Assembly: GCA_027923505.1 (NCBI GenBank)
Contig: BROI01000009.1
Location: 930,001-994,000 of the forward strand
Source: Mayamaea pseudoterrestris
Lineage: Eukaryota; Bacillariophyta; Bacillariophyceae; Sellaphorales; Sellaphoraceae
Length of the DNA: 64,000 bases
Reading direction: 5' to 3'
Notes under the pieces: model-generated
Database searches by the model: none
What the model was told of the DNA's origin: nothing
What the model saw: the letters and a program-made list of their open reading frames with translations, nothing else
In this document: piece by piece, positions 43,581 to 55,136 of the stretch
Numbering within the stretch: the first letter of the stretch is position 1
How the letters are laid out: each line of letters starts with the position of its first letter
Translations under genes and position numbers: made by a program

Positions 43581-46352
43581 ATGTCATTTGAGCAGCAGCA
43601 AAAGCCAAAACGACGCCCCGGACTCTATGATTTAGCCGAAATGCGCGTCGTTGCTCCAGCGTTCACAGTGGAGCAAGTGAACCGCTGGCTGGCCGAGCAA
43701 CGATTCATGGAGCAGCCGCAAGCAACAGCAACAACCAAGACATCGATTGATGCGACAAGCAATGCACCTACGCCTCTGACCTTGCAGCGCAAGCATAGCT
43801 TGGATTCGCTGCTCCAGCCAAGACTGCAGATTGCGTCAAACAATGGACGCATGCCATCCATGGAAGCAACAATTCCAGGAAAGCGAGTCGCTCCAGTCGA
43901 GCACGGAAATTTGGAGGCAAACAAGAGCAATCGAATGACGCATACCGTCGCGTCATTGACCGGAAATGAGAGTAGTGGAGCTACAGCTTCTTTTGGACAG
44001 CCTGCGTTTGGACCGACAGCGGCGGCAGCTGCTACATGTGACTTGCACGAGCACGGGGCGCCGCAGACTAATATGAATGATTTTCGGAGCAACGACAGTA
44101 CAAACAATGATCTGCAGCAGCTGCTGCATGAAGAAGCGACGAGTCGTTCTCAAAAGCAAAAGATTCGCGAATTGGAAGCGATCCTTGGCGATTTTGGTTT
44201 CTGTAGTTTCGATCCATCTTTATTCGTACAGGCTGATGAAAAGGTTGACGCAGACGTTGGTTATATCATCGACAAGATTGGCGAAGTGGCACTACAAGAG
44301 TTGCAAACAAAATGCCTCAACGAACTACTTTCCTACTATTATCGCTGCCTGAACAATGACTATAAAATCCCCACTTCTATACGATTGAATTTGTCGACGG
44401 CTCTTTTCATAAAGACTCGTCGAAGTTTGGTCCTCGGCTTGAAATCGATCCAAGAGTCACCAGTACCGAAACCTACTTACAGTCAGAAAGTAATCGCTTA
44501 CTTGCAGTGGACCATGCTATGTCCAACGAAGCAAAGTGGACATTCCATGACTCAATTCTTGGAGGCTCGCATCGATGTGCAAGAGGAAGCTTTCAAGCGT
44601 ATGGACGCGCCGTTGGTGAAACATGCACGCGACTTGCTCATGATCAAATCATGCAAAAGTTGCGATAAAGCAGGTCGATTGGATCTGGCATGCAAAACTT
44701 GTAAAGGTGAGCGCACGACGGTGGGTCAAAAGCGGTTGAATGACACTTTTTCCGCGCTAAAGCAACTGCATCATGCGCTTGTCAATGACGACTTGAAAGG
44801 AGGGGACGGTAATCCATGGAATTACTGTCTCGCGACTCAGATTCAGAGTCGAAAGCGGATCTCAAGCGCGTTTAGCAACGTCAATAGCGCACTCAAGACA
44901 CGGTTGCTAGCGCGTTTTGATCATATGGAGCATAAGATTCCGTCAGTTGATGGACCTTCGGAATGGTGCCAAGCACTTTACGAGTCATTTTATGATGAGA
45001 ATGTGTTCCATGTCTCCTTTGACAAGACTGTTTACGTGAGCGCGTCGCGTAATCAAGTCCTGTCGACTCGGTATGTTTTCTTTAAAATCGAATTTGCGAC
45101 TCGTACCTTTTTCGTATCGACACTGACGTCTTCTCTATACGACTTCGCAGCCTGGTCAGTCCGGCAGCTGAAATGGAGCTCATGTTTACGGTCTTGACTG
45201 GAACTGCCATTGGCGGCACAGTCACTAACAGAACTGATGCAACTGAAGGCGTTGAGATCGTTGACGACAATGGCGAGAAAGAATCATATGGAGCATGCTC
45301 CCTCCCTGTGATATCTTACGGAAAGTTCATTGATCAATGGTAAGGCATGTGTGGGTGTCGGTGTCTTGTAAAGTAGCTTGCCTCTCATCGTTGGTCATTG
45401 TTCTAGGGGCAAAGAGCGCCTTTGCTGGCTTACTCCGTTGGGTCAGCCTTTGGACGACTGGTTCAAGACGCTGGAGGAAATGGACGAATTGGCAAGAGCC
45501 GAAACCGTCTGTTGCATGTGCACAAGTCTTTGTACCGATTTGTGGAAAATGCAGACTTTTTACGGAATAGTGCAACGAGATTTGAAGCCGGCCAACATCA
45601 TCGTTCTGCCGCGTGTACAAGGTACTGGCAAGAAAGAGGTGCAGCTGACATCGACGAAGCCCTATGCCGTTGACGTGAAATTTGCCGGAGACACGCCGTC
45701 GTACAAATCTGCGGCAAATGCATTCTTGTTCAAAGTCATTGACTACGGCTCGGCTGACTGGATCCTTTCGTTGCGTCCTCATACTGTAACGTCTCCCGAG
45801 GTCAACAATCCAATGCAGCTGTTTGGCTGTCGGACGTTTGCCAATGGCACTGGACACGATCTTTTTCAGCTCCGTTGGATCATCGCTCAAGCTGCCAATC
45901 ATGGTGAAAACCCTGTCGCCACTGTTTTGTGCCCCCATGACATTCGTCTCTTCCTCTATTCGAAAATCGATTTTGGATCCATGGGTTTGCAAGGAACAGA
46001 TAACTATCTGTTGCGCGAACGAGTTGTCGCTTCACTTTACCGATGGTGTGTTTTTACGAGTACAGGCAATCGGTGGGCCATCGACATAATCGAAAAGGAA
46101 TGCCCACATATCGGCAACATTGGCAAAGAATTGGAAAAGAGCAGCAATTTTGTCCGCGACGTCGCCGCTTATTCGTTGAAAACTGGTACCAAGACGGAAC
46201 GAATTCGCAAGAACAAGGTTTTCTTATCCGAAGCTGCAGCGATTCTTGTATTGTCTATGCTGTTGCATCCGAACCCAAATTTGGCGCTTCTTCCCGAAGA
46301 TGTCATCAGATTCTTTCGTCCGTTTTCGGAGTTGCGAAAATCCGGTCGCTGA
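43581..46352 (+). CDS. Divergent protein-kinase-like protein
   Basis: Exons 43581-45070, 45151-45339 and 45407-46352 join in frame (ACTCG|GTATGT...TTCGCAG; CAATG|GTAAGG...TTCTAG), giving 874 residues. The first ~200 residues are low complexity. Near residues 357-376 a CxxC...CxxC pair (CKSCDKAGRLDLACKTC) suggests a small zinc-binding site. The C-terminal part carries kinase catalytic features: VQRDLKPANII at about 615 (usual HRDLKPxN with His replaced by Gln), IDYGSAD at about 672 (DFG as DYG) and SPEV in the activation-segment position. The Gly-rich loop and the N-lobe Lys are not obvious. The catalytic Asp, Lys and Asn and the metal-binding Asp are retained, so activity is possible. Substrate and pathway are unknown. 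Confidence 0.75.
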
Positions 46353-46599
46353 TCTCATTGCGTGAGCTACGTCAACACATAAAACGCTTCGTTGCGAGCG
46401 TCGTTGTCGAGATGCTTTAACGTAATTAGCATTATATTTATTGTTCTACTTGTCTTGTAGTCTACGTCGTGAAATAAGTGTCTCGGAATATGAGGCAGTC
46501 ACGATTTAGCGCCAGTCATGCCGTAGTTGGCAATGCTGCACCCCTTAGCCATGCTTCATCCGATTGAGCGCCTCGTCGACGCATTTATAGCCGCATCCA
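46353..46599. other. Tail-to-tail spacer between kinase and sulfotransferase genes
   Basis: 250 bases between two converging genes, presumably their 3' UTRs and polyadenylation signals. Nothing else is seen. Confidence 0.4.
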
Positions 46600-48036
46600 C
46601 TACAAGTTGTACAAGAGGATTGAGATGTAGTTGGTACTTAAGTGAGCGACAGAAGGAAAATCGCCTGCATCAACATTATCACATGAAACGTACAAGTCAT
46701 TTTCGTAGCACTCCTCCAACGGAAACATCACTTGGCCGTCGTTTGTGCAACCCGAACCAAGAATCCGGTCACCGCAGTATTCCATCACAAGCTGTTGTAC
46801 CTTACGAAAGTCGGCTAACTTTTGCTCAAACAGTCTTTCTCCAATCACTTCGTAGATTGTTCTATCTAAACTAGCATTCGCCGCCGCGTGCAGCAAGTAG
46901 TCGGCCTGGTTGATCCAATACCATTCGGGCGAGTCAAAGTAGGCATTCAAAGTGGCACTTTCCTGCGCGGACAGATTCGGTCGCTGCTTGCGCTGACAAG
47001 TATGTTTGTATCTTCCCGTTCGAACCAGCAAGTATGGATTGTTCGCAGTGACCTTGGCCGATGCAACCAACAAGACAACCTCTCGCCAGTCGTCGTCTAG
47101 TCCCAGCAAAATGGCCAGCGCCACGACTGACTCCTCCATGCGCTCCACGACTAGTACAAAGTCGTATGATTGCATGACATTGGTGTGTATTTCGGTCAAT
47201 AATTGCTGCGAGTTTAGCTGTAGTTTCAGTGGTTCCCATGGCTTGGACAAGTAAAATGGCTCGAGCTGTTTGGTGCTCAAGTAATTGTACTGGTAGCCAC
47301 CCTTGCCCTTGGTCTTGCCTCCTTGTCGCGATTGTAGTCCGTTCATTACAAGTCTTGTCATGTTGACAGTATTTGTGCTAGTAATTGTTGCGTTGTTTTC
47401 CAATAACTGCTGCTGCTGCTGCTGTAATTGCTCCAGGTATGGCATGACGACAAAGTAGTAAACCGCCGAAAGCGCTCGCTGGGCAGGATCTCGGACAGAC
47501 CCCAGCAGGAACGAGTTGCGTACGAATCGATTCACGTAAACGTAGCCTTGTCGATGCACGTGCTCGACGGCACAATGGCGGTGCCGTTGAATGCTCAAGA
47601 CAATGCCAGCCGTCGTACTGGACGCAGCCTTGGGGACCTTGACGTACAAGAGTCCCTGCCATGACGATTTATTCTTGCTTAATGCTGCCGCTGCAGCTGC
47701 TTGGTTTGTAATAGGCATCGTCTCATTGACGCACCAAGAATCCATGGAACGCTTGGAAAAGGCTCGAGCGATGCGACTGCCTCGTTCCTGAAAGCATGCT
47801 GCTGTCCAGCAAATTTCTTCTTGCGTTGTCACGGCAGTACATCTGGACTTGTTTTGTAACGTCGGATCAATCTCAAGATTTAACACGAAAGATTGCAAGG
47901 AGTTCGTGTTAAAAGTCGACTGCTCCAGCAGCATCCAGCTTGCTGTTGCAAAGAGGGCGATGCTCGTAGCCATCAAGCGTACTGCTCGCCGTCGCCAAAC
48001 GTTGAGTCGGTTGGCTCGCCATTGTCGTATTCTCAT
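46600..48036 (-). CDS. Type II membrane sulfotransferase-like protein
   Basis: ATG at 48036 gives 478 residues; the frame continues slightly upstream only to a TTG. A short basic cytoplasmic tail (MRIRQWRANRLNVWRRRAVR) precedes one hydrophobic span (LMATSIALFATASWMLL), the layout of Golgi type II enzymes. LLYVKVPKAASSTTAGIVL matches the 5'-phosphosulfate-binding loop of PAPS-dependent carbohydrate sulfotransferases, and FLLGSVRDPAQRALSAVYYF the 3'-phosphate-binding segment (Arg, Asp-Pro, Arg, Ser). Several N-glycosylation sequons occur. The expected role is transfer of sulfate from PAPS to a glycan in the Golgi; the acceptor cannot be told. The gene ends tail-to-tail with the kinase. Confidence 0.82.
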   Translation of the reverse strand: MRIRQWRANRLNVWRRRAVRLMATSIALFATASWMLLEQSTFNTNSLQSFVLNLEIDPTLQNKSRCTAVTTQEEICWTAACFQERGSRIARAFSKRSMDSWCVNETMPITNQAAAAAALSKNKSSWQGLLYVKVPKAASSTTAGIVLSIQRHRHCAVEHVHRQGYVYVNRFVRNSFLLGSVRDPAQRALSAVYYFVVMPYLEQLQQQQQQLLENNATITSTNTVNMTRLVMNGLQSRQGGKTKGKGGYQYNYLSTKQLEPFYLSKPWEPLKLQLNSQQLLTEIHTNVMQSYDFVLVVERMEESVVALAILLGLDDDWREVVLLVASAKVTANNPYLLVRTGRYKHTCQRKQRPNLSAQESATLNAYFDSPEWYWINQADYLLHAAANASLDRTIYEVIGERLFEQKLADFRKVQQLVMEYCGDRILGSGCTNDGQVMFPLEECYENDLYVSCDNVDAGDFPSVAHLSTNYISILLYNL

Positions 48037-48151
48037 GTTTCGATACGTTAACAAGCACCATGGTCAATACACTGATGAATGTTCTGGGTAGCCATCATGG
48101 TCACTGCTGGATTATGCGAGACTTGCGACTCGCGTTCGTCAAAAGGCGAAG

Positions 48152-48485
48152 GCAATAGTACGAAACGAGTGCCAGTGAAAACTACGCCACAAGGCAATAT
48201 TGTGAAACGAGTGCCAGTGAAAACTGATTAAGAAGGCAATAGTATGAAACGAGTGCCAGTGATAACTACGTCACGAGGCTATAATACGAAACGAGTGCCA
48301 GTGAAAACTGCGTCAGTAATTGAATTTATGAAACCAGTGCCAGTGAAAACTGAGTCATGAGGCAATACTGTGAAACGGGTGCCAGTGTCAATGACGTCAG
48401 TAGGCAATAGTACAAAACGAGTGCCAGTGAAAACTGCGTCATAAGGCAATAGTATGAAACGGGTTACAATGTCAATTACGCTTAA
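48152..48485. repeat. 42-bp minisatellite, eight copies
   Basis: The segment GAAACGAGTGCCAGTG recurs at 48162, 48204, 48246, 48288, 48330, 48372, 48414 and 48456, exactly 42 bases apart, each followed by AAAACT(A/G)CGTCA and GGCAATA(G/C)TAT-type sequence. Because 42 is divisible by three, an open frame runs through part of it on the minus strand, but with low-complexity content. The repeat lies between the divergent sulfotransferase and unknown membrane-protein genes. Confidence 0.95.
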
Positions 48486-48606
48486 AAGTTGATTCTGAGT
48501 GCATCTTACGAAACGATTCCAGTGCGGCAGCCAAACACTACTATGCTCCTCTACAAACACTGTCAATCTACTAGACATTACATCTGCATTAGATAAGGAA
48601 TATAGC

Positions 48607-49950
48607 ATGAGTTCCGATGCGATCACAACGAGTCAAACAGTCGAAAAAGGCGTCGACTCGGCAACGGCACACTCGCACGTGGAGAATGCAGCAGCTGCAG
48701 CAGGACGAAGCTGCATCGATGAATCAAAGTCACCGTTAGCCAGTGCCAATGTTTGTGGCGATACTGTCGTCTCGTGGTGTACTACAGTGAAAGCTTCAAA
48801 CACGGTAGGTCCCGATAGAAGCGTTTGCGCCATGGCCTGCGATGCGTATTGCGTATACGTGCATACGTGGTTTTTGATTTCGATGCTGGCTGCTGTAACT
48901 ACTGGCATGGCATGGCGCGTCACGGTCATGAACAAAAGAAAACTCCTTTTATACAATCACACCATTGACTCACTCATACCAATTTTACAAAGTCAGATCG
49001 ACAAGATCTTATTGGTACGTTACGTTGGATGTTCGATTTGTTGATATTGGGTCCGGTGTCCGGTGTATGCAGCGTCGAATAAGTGGCTCGACAGCTGCCT
49101 ACATAGAACTGTTTTACAAAAGTCAATCTTACCCTTTACTTGCTCATTAGGTAGCGTTCAAGATTTCCTTAATGACGCCTCGACACAAGTAAACATTGAA
49201 CATACGATTTCTTTGTTGCTACCGTACGCTAAAGGGAATGGTTTAATTGAACCAGTCATTCGACACGAATACACTGGAGTTGAATTGCTGTCGGCTCGAG
49301 TCACTCCCTTTTTGGAAGCGGTTCGTGCATTGGGCGAACGTGGTTGGTGGACGCGGGCGTTTCAAAACAGTTTGCTCGCGAGATTCATACCGCCGCCGCA
49401 GCAGGAAGGTGAATTGCAAGAGCCTACGAACGATGAAGCTTCCGGTCGCGGACGCCCACCATTGCGAGCTGTTGCTGTGCCTAATCGGAATGATGGTTCA
49501 GAAGGAACATCCAACTTGACTGATTCGAATAGAGCGGCGTTATTGAGTTCCTCGACTGGTGTCAGCAGAGACCACCATCGGGAACAGGCAAGACAGCGCG
49601 AACTGAATGGCTGGTGCTGCGTTAGCCGAACTTGCCAGCAACCAAATGATCACCTTCCTGAGGATTTGGTCTGTCACTTTTGTTTCCGTACTCTTCACAA
49701 TCCTGCCGAGCTGCCATGCTCCGTCGCTGTTCCTGAAGGTATCCAATGTTTGCAGGGCCAAGGCTGCCAACGTAAACGAGCAGCAAAACCGACTCCTCCA
49801 GGAAAGCGCAAACCTTCACCTCCGCCATCGCCGCCATCGCCGCCGGATGATGATGATATTGACACAAAACCGGGTATCAAGCGACGCAGAATGGGATCGA
49901 CTGAGGGAACACGTCGCTCGACACGTCGCGCTGCTTGTGCACATACTTGA
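48607..49950 (+). CDS. Unknown membrane protein with C-terminal Cys pairs
   Basis: A plausible model has exon 1 at 48607-49014 (donor TTATTG|GTACGT) and exon 2 at 49123-49950 (acceptor TTTTACAAAAG|TCA), giving 411 residues. Other acceptors are possible, so the junction is tentative. Exon 1 contains one hydrophobic span (TWFLISMLAAVTTGMAWRV) followed by a helical region (IDSLIPILQSQIDKILL). Exon 2 continues helical (FLNDASTQVNIEHTISLLL), then has a Cys-containing segment (WCCVSRTC...LVCHFCFRTL...IQCLQGQGC) that could bind zinc, and finally a Pro/Lys/Arg-rich tail with acidic and basic runs (PPDDDDIDTKPGIKRRR). I do not recognise the family. Confidence 0.5.
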
Positions 49951-50758
49951 GTAACATGCTCGCGCTGTGCCGGAGGATGGTCGTTCTAAGGAGTGATTCA
50001 TTTTTACATGATTTGTCGCGTCCCATTATTGATAGCATATTGGACGCATACACGTGCCACGTTTGTCGATGACGAAACATTATTACTTCCTACCTTGTTA
50101 ACACCTGGCTTGACAGCACAGCTACGTCGTATGGACTACCTCGGATACATCGTCTGCTTGCATACCGTTATGTGCTCTCTTGTACGCTCGGATTTCGTCC
50201 GACTTTGTTACACATCGTACCGAATCCTTATTGATCTGTTCCTACAGCAACAAGTTCCATCCTTTGTTTTTCATTCTGAAACAACAACTGCGCCATTTTC
50301 AACTTACTTTCGCATTGATGCCACCTTTACCATTTGCATAGTCCAGCAGCAATCGCAAGCTAACGAGCATATCAACGATTAGCTACGCATCGAATTGTCG
50401 CGATCGCTTCCATTAGAGCCGATGCGACTGCAGACAGCTGTGACCGGAGCGTCACGTTTGATTCCCGTTTCGTCCGTTTCCAAACGAACGCCTGAAAGTC
50501 ATCACCGTACACTATTGTCAATACTATGATTACTCTTGCGCGTCTGATGTAATGTTGGTGTCAAGCCCGGTGGTGACGCGGAGGTTCGTGATGGATGTCG
50601 GCGCGGCGGATGGCTGCCAAGAGCGAAACCGTTCCATTCGTTGCTTGTATAGGAAGGAGATGAAACTATATAGATCCCTTTGAAGCAGCGGGAAGAAGAA
50701 TTGCATCAAGGTATCAACGGAAGTAAGAGGATACACTGCTATAATAACAGCAGATACA
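49951..50758. other. Intergenic region, no convincing gene
   Basis: A frame of about 129 codons (49993-50382) is open but begins at a GTG and has no recognisable features. The remainder is probably the promoter and 5' UTR of the isocitrate lyase gene. Confidence 0.45.
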
Positions 50759-52855
50759 ATGCGCATCGTCACGTCATCGCTCGGAGGCGTCTCGGGAGGA
50801 TCTTCCAATCATGGAGCCGACAGCAGCAACAAGAAGAAGAAGGACTACGACATGGTAGTTTCCGGCAAGTCGTACCAAGCCAAGGTTCCTCGAGGCCTTC
50901 GAGTCTTGTCGTCTGGTAGCGCTGCTGGTAGCGCTAGTAGTGCGAACGAATTGGGCGATTTAAAGGCGGAAGCGTCACTGATCGAAAATTGGTGGCAGGA
51001 GCCTCGCTGGATGCACACGACGCGCATTTACTCACGTAAGTTATCAAGTGATATTATGTAATGAAGACAATCAGTATTGTGAGAGGGAAAGATATGTCGT
51101 GAAGCAGAGCTTGTTCCATTGTACTATCCGCATTCACTTTGCCGCCGCCGCTGCCGCTCTTCACGCGATGCACCTCTGTTTCCAATATTCGTTTCACTCA
51201 CACTTATACGACGAACCAACATTTTCCATGACAGCCATGGACGTTGCCTGCCTTCGTCCATCCGCCGAGGCGCGCGGAAACAATCGCATTGCCCCCAAGG
51301 CGTCCTTTTCGCACCGCCAATCCGTCAAGCTGTACACGTTGCTGCGCGACTTGTACCAAAACGGCGGTTACTCGCACACCTTTGGCGCACTGGATCCGGT
51401 ACAAGTGGTGCAAATGGCGCCGCACTTGTCCAGCATTTACGTTTCCGGTTGGCAGTGCTCCAGTACAGCGAGTAGTACCAATGAACCAGGCCCCGACGTT
51501 GCCGATTATCCGAGCAATACAGTGCCAAACAAGGTGGATCACTTGGTGCGCGCGCAGCTGCACCATGATCGGCGCCAGCAGCAGGCGCGTAGCAAGGCGT
51601 TGCTGGATGGTAAAGACTTGAGCGATGAAGACAAGGTGGACTACTTGCGTCCCGTTGTGGCCGATGGTGATACTGGACATGGTGGTTTGTCGGCTGTCAT
51701 GAAGTTGATCAAATTAATGGTGGAGGCCGGAGCAGCTGGAGTTCACTTGGAAGATCAAAAGCCGGGCACGAAAAAGTGCGGACACATGGGTGGCAAGGTG
51801 CTGGTCAGCACGCAGGAACATGTCGATCGATTGGTGGCGGCGCGACTGGCGAGTGATATCCTCGGGACAGACTTGGTGTTAATTGCGCGAACGGATGCAG
51901 AGGCGGCCACCTTGCTTGACAACAACATTGATGGACGAGACCATCCATTCATTCTGGGAGTTACGGTGCCAAACACTCCGTCGCTCAACCAAGTGACGCG
52001 CGATGCCAGTGTTGCAGACCGTGAGCGCGTACAAACGGAGTGGAAGGCGCGCGCCAAGTTGATGACGTTTGGAGAAGCCGTCTTGGATGCCATTGACAAG
52101 TCGGGAGCGCAAACTTACCAAAAGCGTCAAATGCGTGACCGCTGGTTGGCGGCGGAACCAAATACGTTGAGCAACGCCAAGGCGCGGCAAGTGGCGGATT
52201 CGATTCTCGGCAAGAAGAATGCGGTGAGTCATATGTTTTGCTATGCTTTGTCGCGTGACATGGTTTGGCAAATTTTCTGACGAGACTTCATCAATCATAA
52301 CAGATTTACTTTGACTGGGAACTTTGCCGCGTCAATGAAGGCTACTACCAGCTCCGTCCAGGCATTGACTATTGCGTTCAGCGCGCCATTGCCTACGCGC
52401 CGTATGCCGACTTGATTTGGATGGAGACGGCGGTTCCAGGCATTCCTGATGCCAAGCATTTTGCTGATGGCGTTCACAAGGTTCATCCTCAGCAAATGCT
52501 CGCGTATAACCTTTCGCCGTCGTTTAATTGGGACGCGAGTGGCATGAACGATTCCGAGATTGCTCGCTTCAACGATGATCTTGGCAGACTCGGATATGTT
52601 TGGCAATTCATTACATTGGCTGGTTTTCATTCCAATGGACTCATCGTCACGCAATTGGCGCGCGATTTTGGCGATCGCGGCATGTTGGCCTACGTGGAAA
52701 GAATTCAGCGCAAGGAGCGCGACGAAAAGGTGGAAATGCTAACGCATCAGCGATGGAGCGGTGCAGAGCTGGTTGATAACATGATCAATGTTGCCTCTGG
52801 AGGAACGGCGTCGACGGCTGCCATGGGAGCCGGCGTGACGGAGTCGCAGTTTTAG
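50759..52855 (+). CDS. ICL: Isocitrate lyase (glyoxylate cycle)
   Basis: Isocitrate lyase splits isocitrate into glyoxylate and succinate, letting cells grow on C2 units and fatty acids. Exons 50759-51035, 51235-52223 and 52304-52855 join in frame (CTCAC|GTAAGT...TGACAG|CC; AATGCG|GTGAGT...ATAACAG|ATT) to 605 residues. Conserved blocks are [49 protein letters not shown], the catalytic signature [12 protein letters not shown] (Lys-Lys-Cys-Gly-His near residue 272) and [12 protein letters not shown]. The first ~70 residues are a Ser/Gly/Lys-rich extension before the conserved part; targeting is unclear, and the C-terminal ESQF is not a standard peroxisomal signal. All catalytic residues I can place are present. 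Confidence 0.97.
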
Positions 52856-53343
52856 AAGAGAAAGTTGATGTCGGTAGGTTTACGATGTAAGAGTCGGTAG
52901 AGTAACATGTATACGCTTTTGTTATAACAAAATTACTATAAACCATCGCTCTGTGTTACGACAATTGTATATACGGCGGTGATGGATCGTTCGCAACCAA
53001 GCAACGCTTCGTTTCTCGGCCCAGCGTATGACACGAGAGTCTTGCTGGCTTCCTTATGTTTCTGCTTCCAGTCACTAACTTAGCAGCGTTTGCTCGAGTA
53101 CGTATCGCCTCAGCGGAGCCACCGCTTAAAGTAATCATCTCTTCACAACCGGCACAGCGTGATCGAGGGATCTATGTCTACGCAGTGCCTTCTAAGACGC
53201 ATGCTGCGTATCGACTCGTCGTAGATTCTCGCGAGAATCGTTTGAACTTGTAATTCGATCAGACAGCTGCTACGCCACGATCAATAGAGGAATGCGAAAG
53301 GTAGTATACCGTCACATTGCATACCCATTTTGACTCTCCCGTG
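52856..53343. other. Intergenic spacer after isocitrate lyase
   Basis: Converging 3' ends of isocitrate lyase and the FkbM-type gene. No gene or repeat is seen in the 490 bases. Confidence 0.45.
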
Positions 53344-54682
53344 CTATCGTGCGACAGCAGTTGTGCTCGTCGTCAACTCGTTCAATAGGGCCTTGCCAAA
53401 ATCCGAGACTGGTTCGTTTCCCAAAAGCTGTTCAGCTCCCGGTGCAACCGCAAGAATGTCGCTCCAGTATCCCATGTAATAGTCCGTCACGTTGATTTGT
53501 TGTTCCAATTCGTAGTACCATTGGCAATTTTTCTTGAAACCAGTCATTGGCCGAGTGGAGCGGAATGCCTTGTGAGCGGGACCAGCCTGTGGGTGTGTCA
53601 TGACGTGCAACGCGATAAGGCGATACCCTGCATCCGCGAGTCTGACGAGTATTTCTGCGGCAACGCAGTGGCCATTCTCGTAATTGCTCATCAAATCCAT
53701 GCCCTTGGGCCAGTATTCGAACAGTATGAACGAAAGTTTTCGTTTGCGAATGGATTCCGCAAGTCCACCAAACACGGCGGGTTCATAGCCCTGCGTATCG
53801 ATTTTGGCAATGAACACTTGCCCCTGTTTTGAAATGACGTCGTCTAATTTCATAGTCTCGACGACTACATCGGAACTTGTTGGTAAATTGTGTGAAGTCG
53901 CCGATGCCGATGGCGTACTGCGTGTCATTTTCCACGCATCAATTCCTTGCCCAACATGATCACCCGTTCCACCGTCACCGCTAAATGCGACTCTATCTCC
54001 CGAAGTTGCTCCGACTGCCACGTTGTAAAGCGATATTCCTCTTTGAATGAGTGTTTCAAGTCGTTGAAGCTGCTCCGTGATGCGTTCAAAGGATGCCGAC
54101 GATGGCTCGAAGCAATGCGCACTGAAACCGACTTGAGCTGCCTTTGCACATTGCTTAATATGGTGCTGTATTGTTTGCAAAATTGGATACAAATGAGGCT
54201 ACACGATATACGGGTCCATGCATATCATTGTTCCAGAATCACCGACACTGTCCATTCACGCATTTACGCACCATTCCAACCTCCACGACAATTCCGAGAC
54301 TATGATTCAGCCGTCCCTGCCTGCTGATGAGTGACTCTCCTTTCTCTAACAGTTGCTTATATACATGATCAGACTCGAATATGTGCATGTCAATGAGTTG
54401 TTCATCCTGCTCGTTGATGTTATTGCTGTTAGGAAAGGCACCTCCAGCACCTCCAGTCTTGCGCAGTCTGGACAAGGTATTTGATTCTACTAATTGAGTC
54501 TCATTCGCCGAGGCGGACGCAGTCAGGTTCAGCGACAAGAAACGCTGAACATTCTCGTTATATAAAGCTGTGTCGGTATCAAAGTACGTAATGAAAGTGA
54601 CGACGAAGAGACCGACGCAAAAGGCAAATGTCTGGAAAAACCGACAGGAATGGCCTCCCACTCTCTGTGATCGGACATGCAT
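53344..54682 (-). CDS. FkbM-type methyltransferase, type II membrane protein
   Basis: Exon 1 (54682-54272) and exon 2 (54198-53344) join across a 73-base intron (GGAATG|GTGCGT...TCGTGTAG|CCTCAT), giving 421 residues. A single N-terminal hydrophobic span (FFQTFAFCVGLFVVTFITYF) suggests a Golgi or ER membrane anchor. IVVEVGM at the exon junction is the degenerate SAM-binding strand. After it come FSAHCFEPSSASFERI and SLYNVAVGATSGDRVAF, the usual order in FkbM methyltransferases, and the KIDTQGYEPAVFGGL segment matches the family's (V/I)DxxGxE(xx)VLxG motif. FkbM enzymes O-methylate sugars or small molecules; the acceptor here is unknown. Confidence 0.82.
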
Positions 54683-55136
54683 TCCACGATGTAAATTCCA
54701 GTCGTCTCTTTGGATGAGCCTTTAATATTAGTAGCATGTATTGCGAATGCGTAGAACGTGCAGCTTCCATCGATATATTATGCAACGCATAACGCATGCC
54801 GCATGCCGCTCGCCAAAACGAGGTCGAGGTGCAATGTCGCAACGCGATCAATGCACGACCGTTTGGTCGTGTCAAGTGACAAATCGAGAAACTGAAATTG
54901 TCATGACGAATTGAGATTCGGTCAAGCTTCAACTTTTGATACATTCATCATAGGTTCAAGACTGTCAAAAATAGCCCATTGAAATTTGGGTTGAACATCT
55001 GGCGTCTATCTTTGCATTTTGGCGGTCACGCCGACATCTGTTCAGAACTCATTCCAATCAATGTCGCCACCGCGTCAATCTCATTATTTCACTGCGCCAA
55101 CTGCAAAGGTTGCCAGCCTCTTGCACCAAACAACGA
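54683..55136. other. Divergent promoter interval, FkbM gene and ankyrin gene
   Basis: 454 bases between two genes pointing away from each other. An alternative short frame begins at ATG 55061 and overlaps the annotated start of the ankyrin-type gene. No repeat is seen. Confidence 0.4.

Noticed and set aside
43313-43591. 92-codon frame before the kinase start
   Set aside because: Overlaps the kinase start codon in another frame and looks like a leader sequence; no homology recognised.
48152-48485. CRISPR-like array from the 42-base repeat
   Set aside because: The whole unit repeats; the part between conserved segments is itself conserved, so there are no spacers.
49993-50382. 129-codon open frame
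   Set aside because: Starts at GTG, has no recognisable motif and no sign of splicing to a neighbour.
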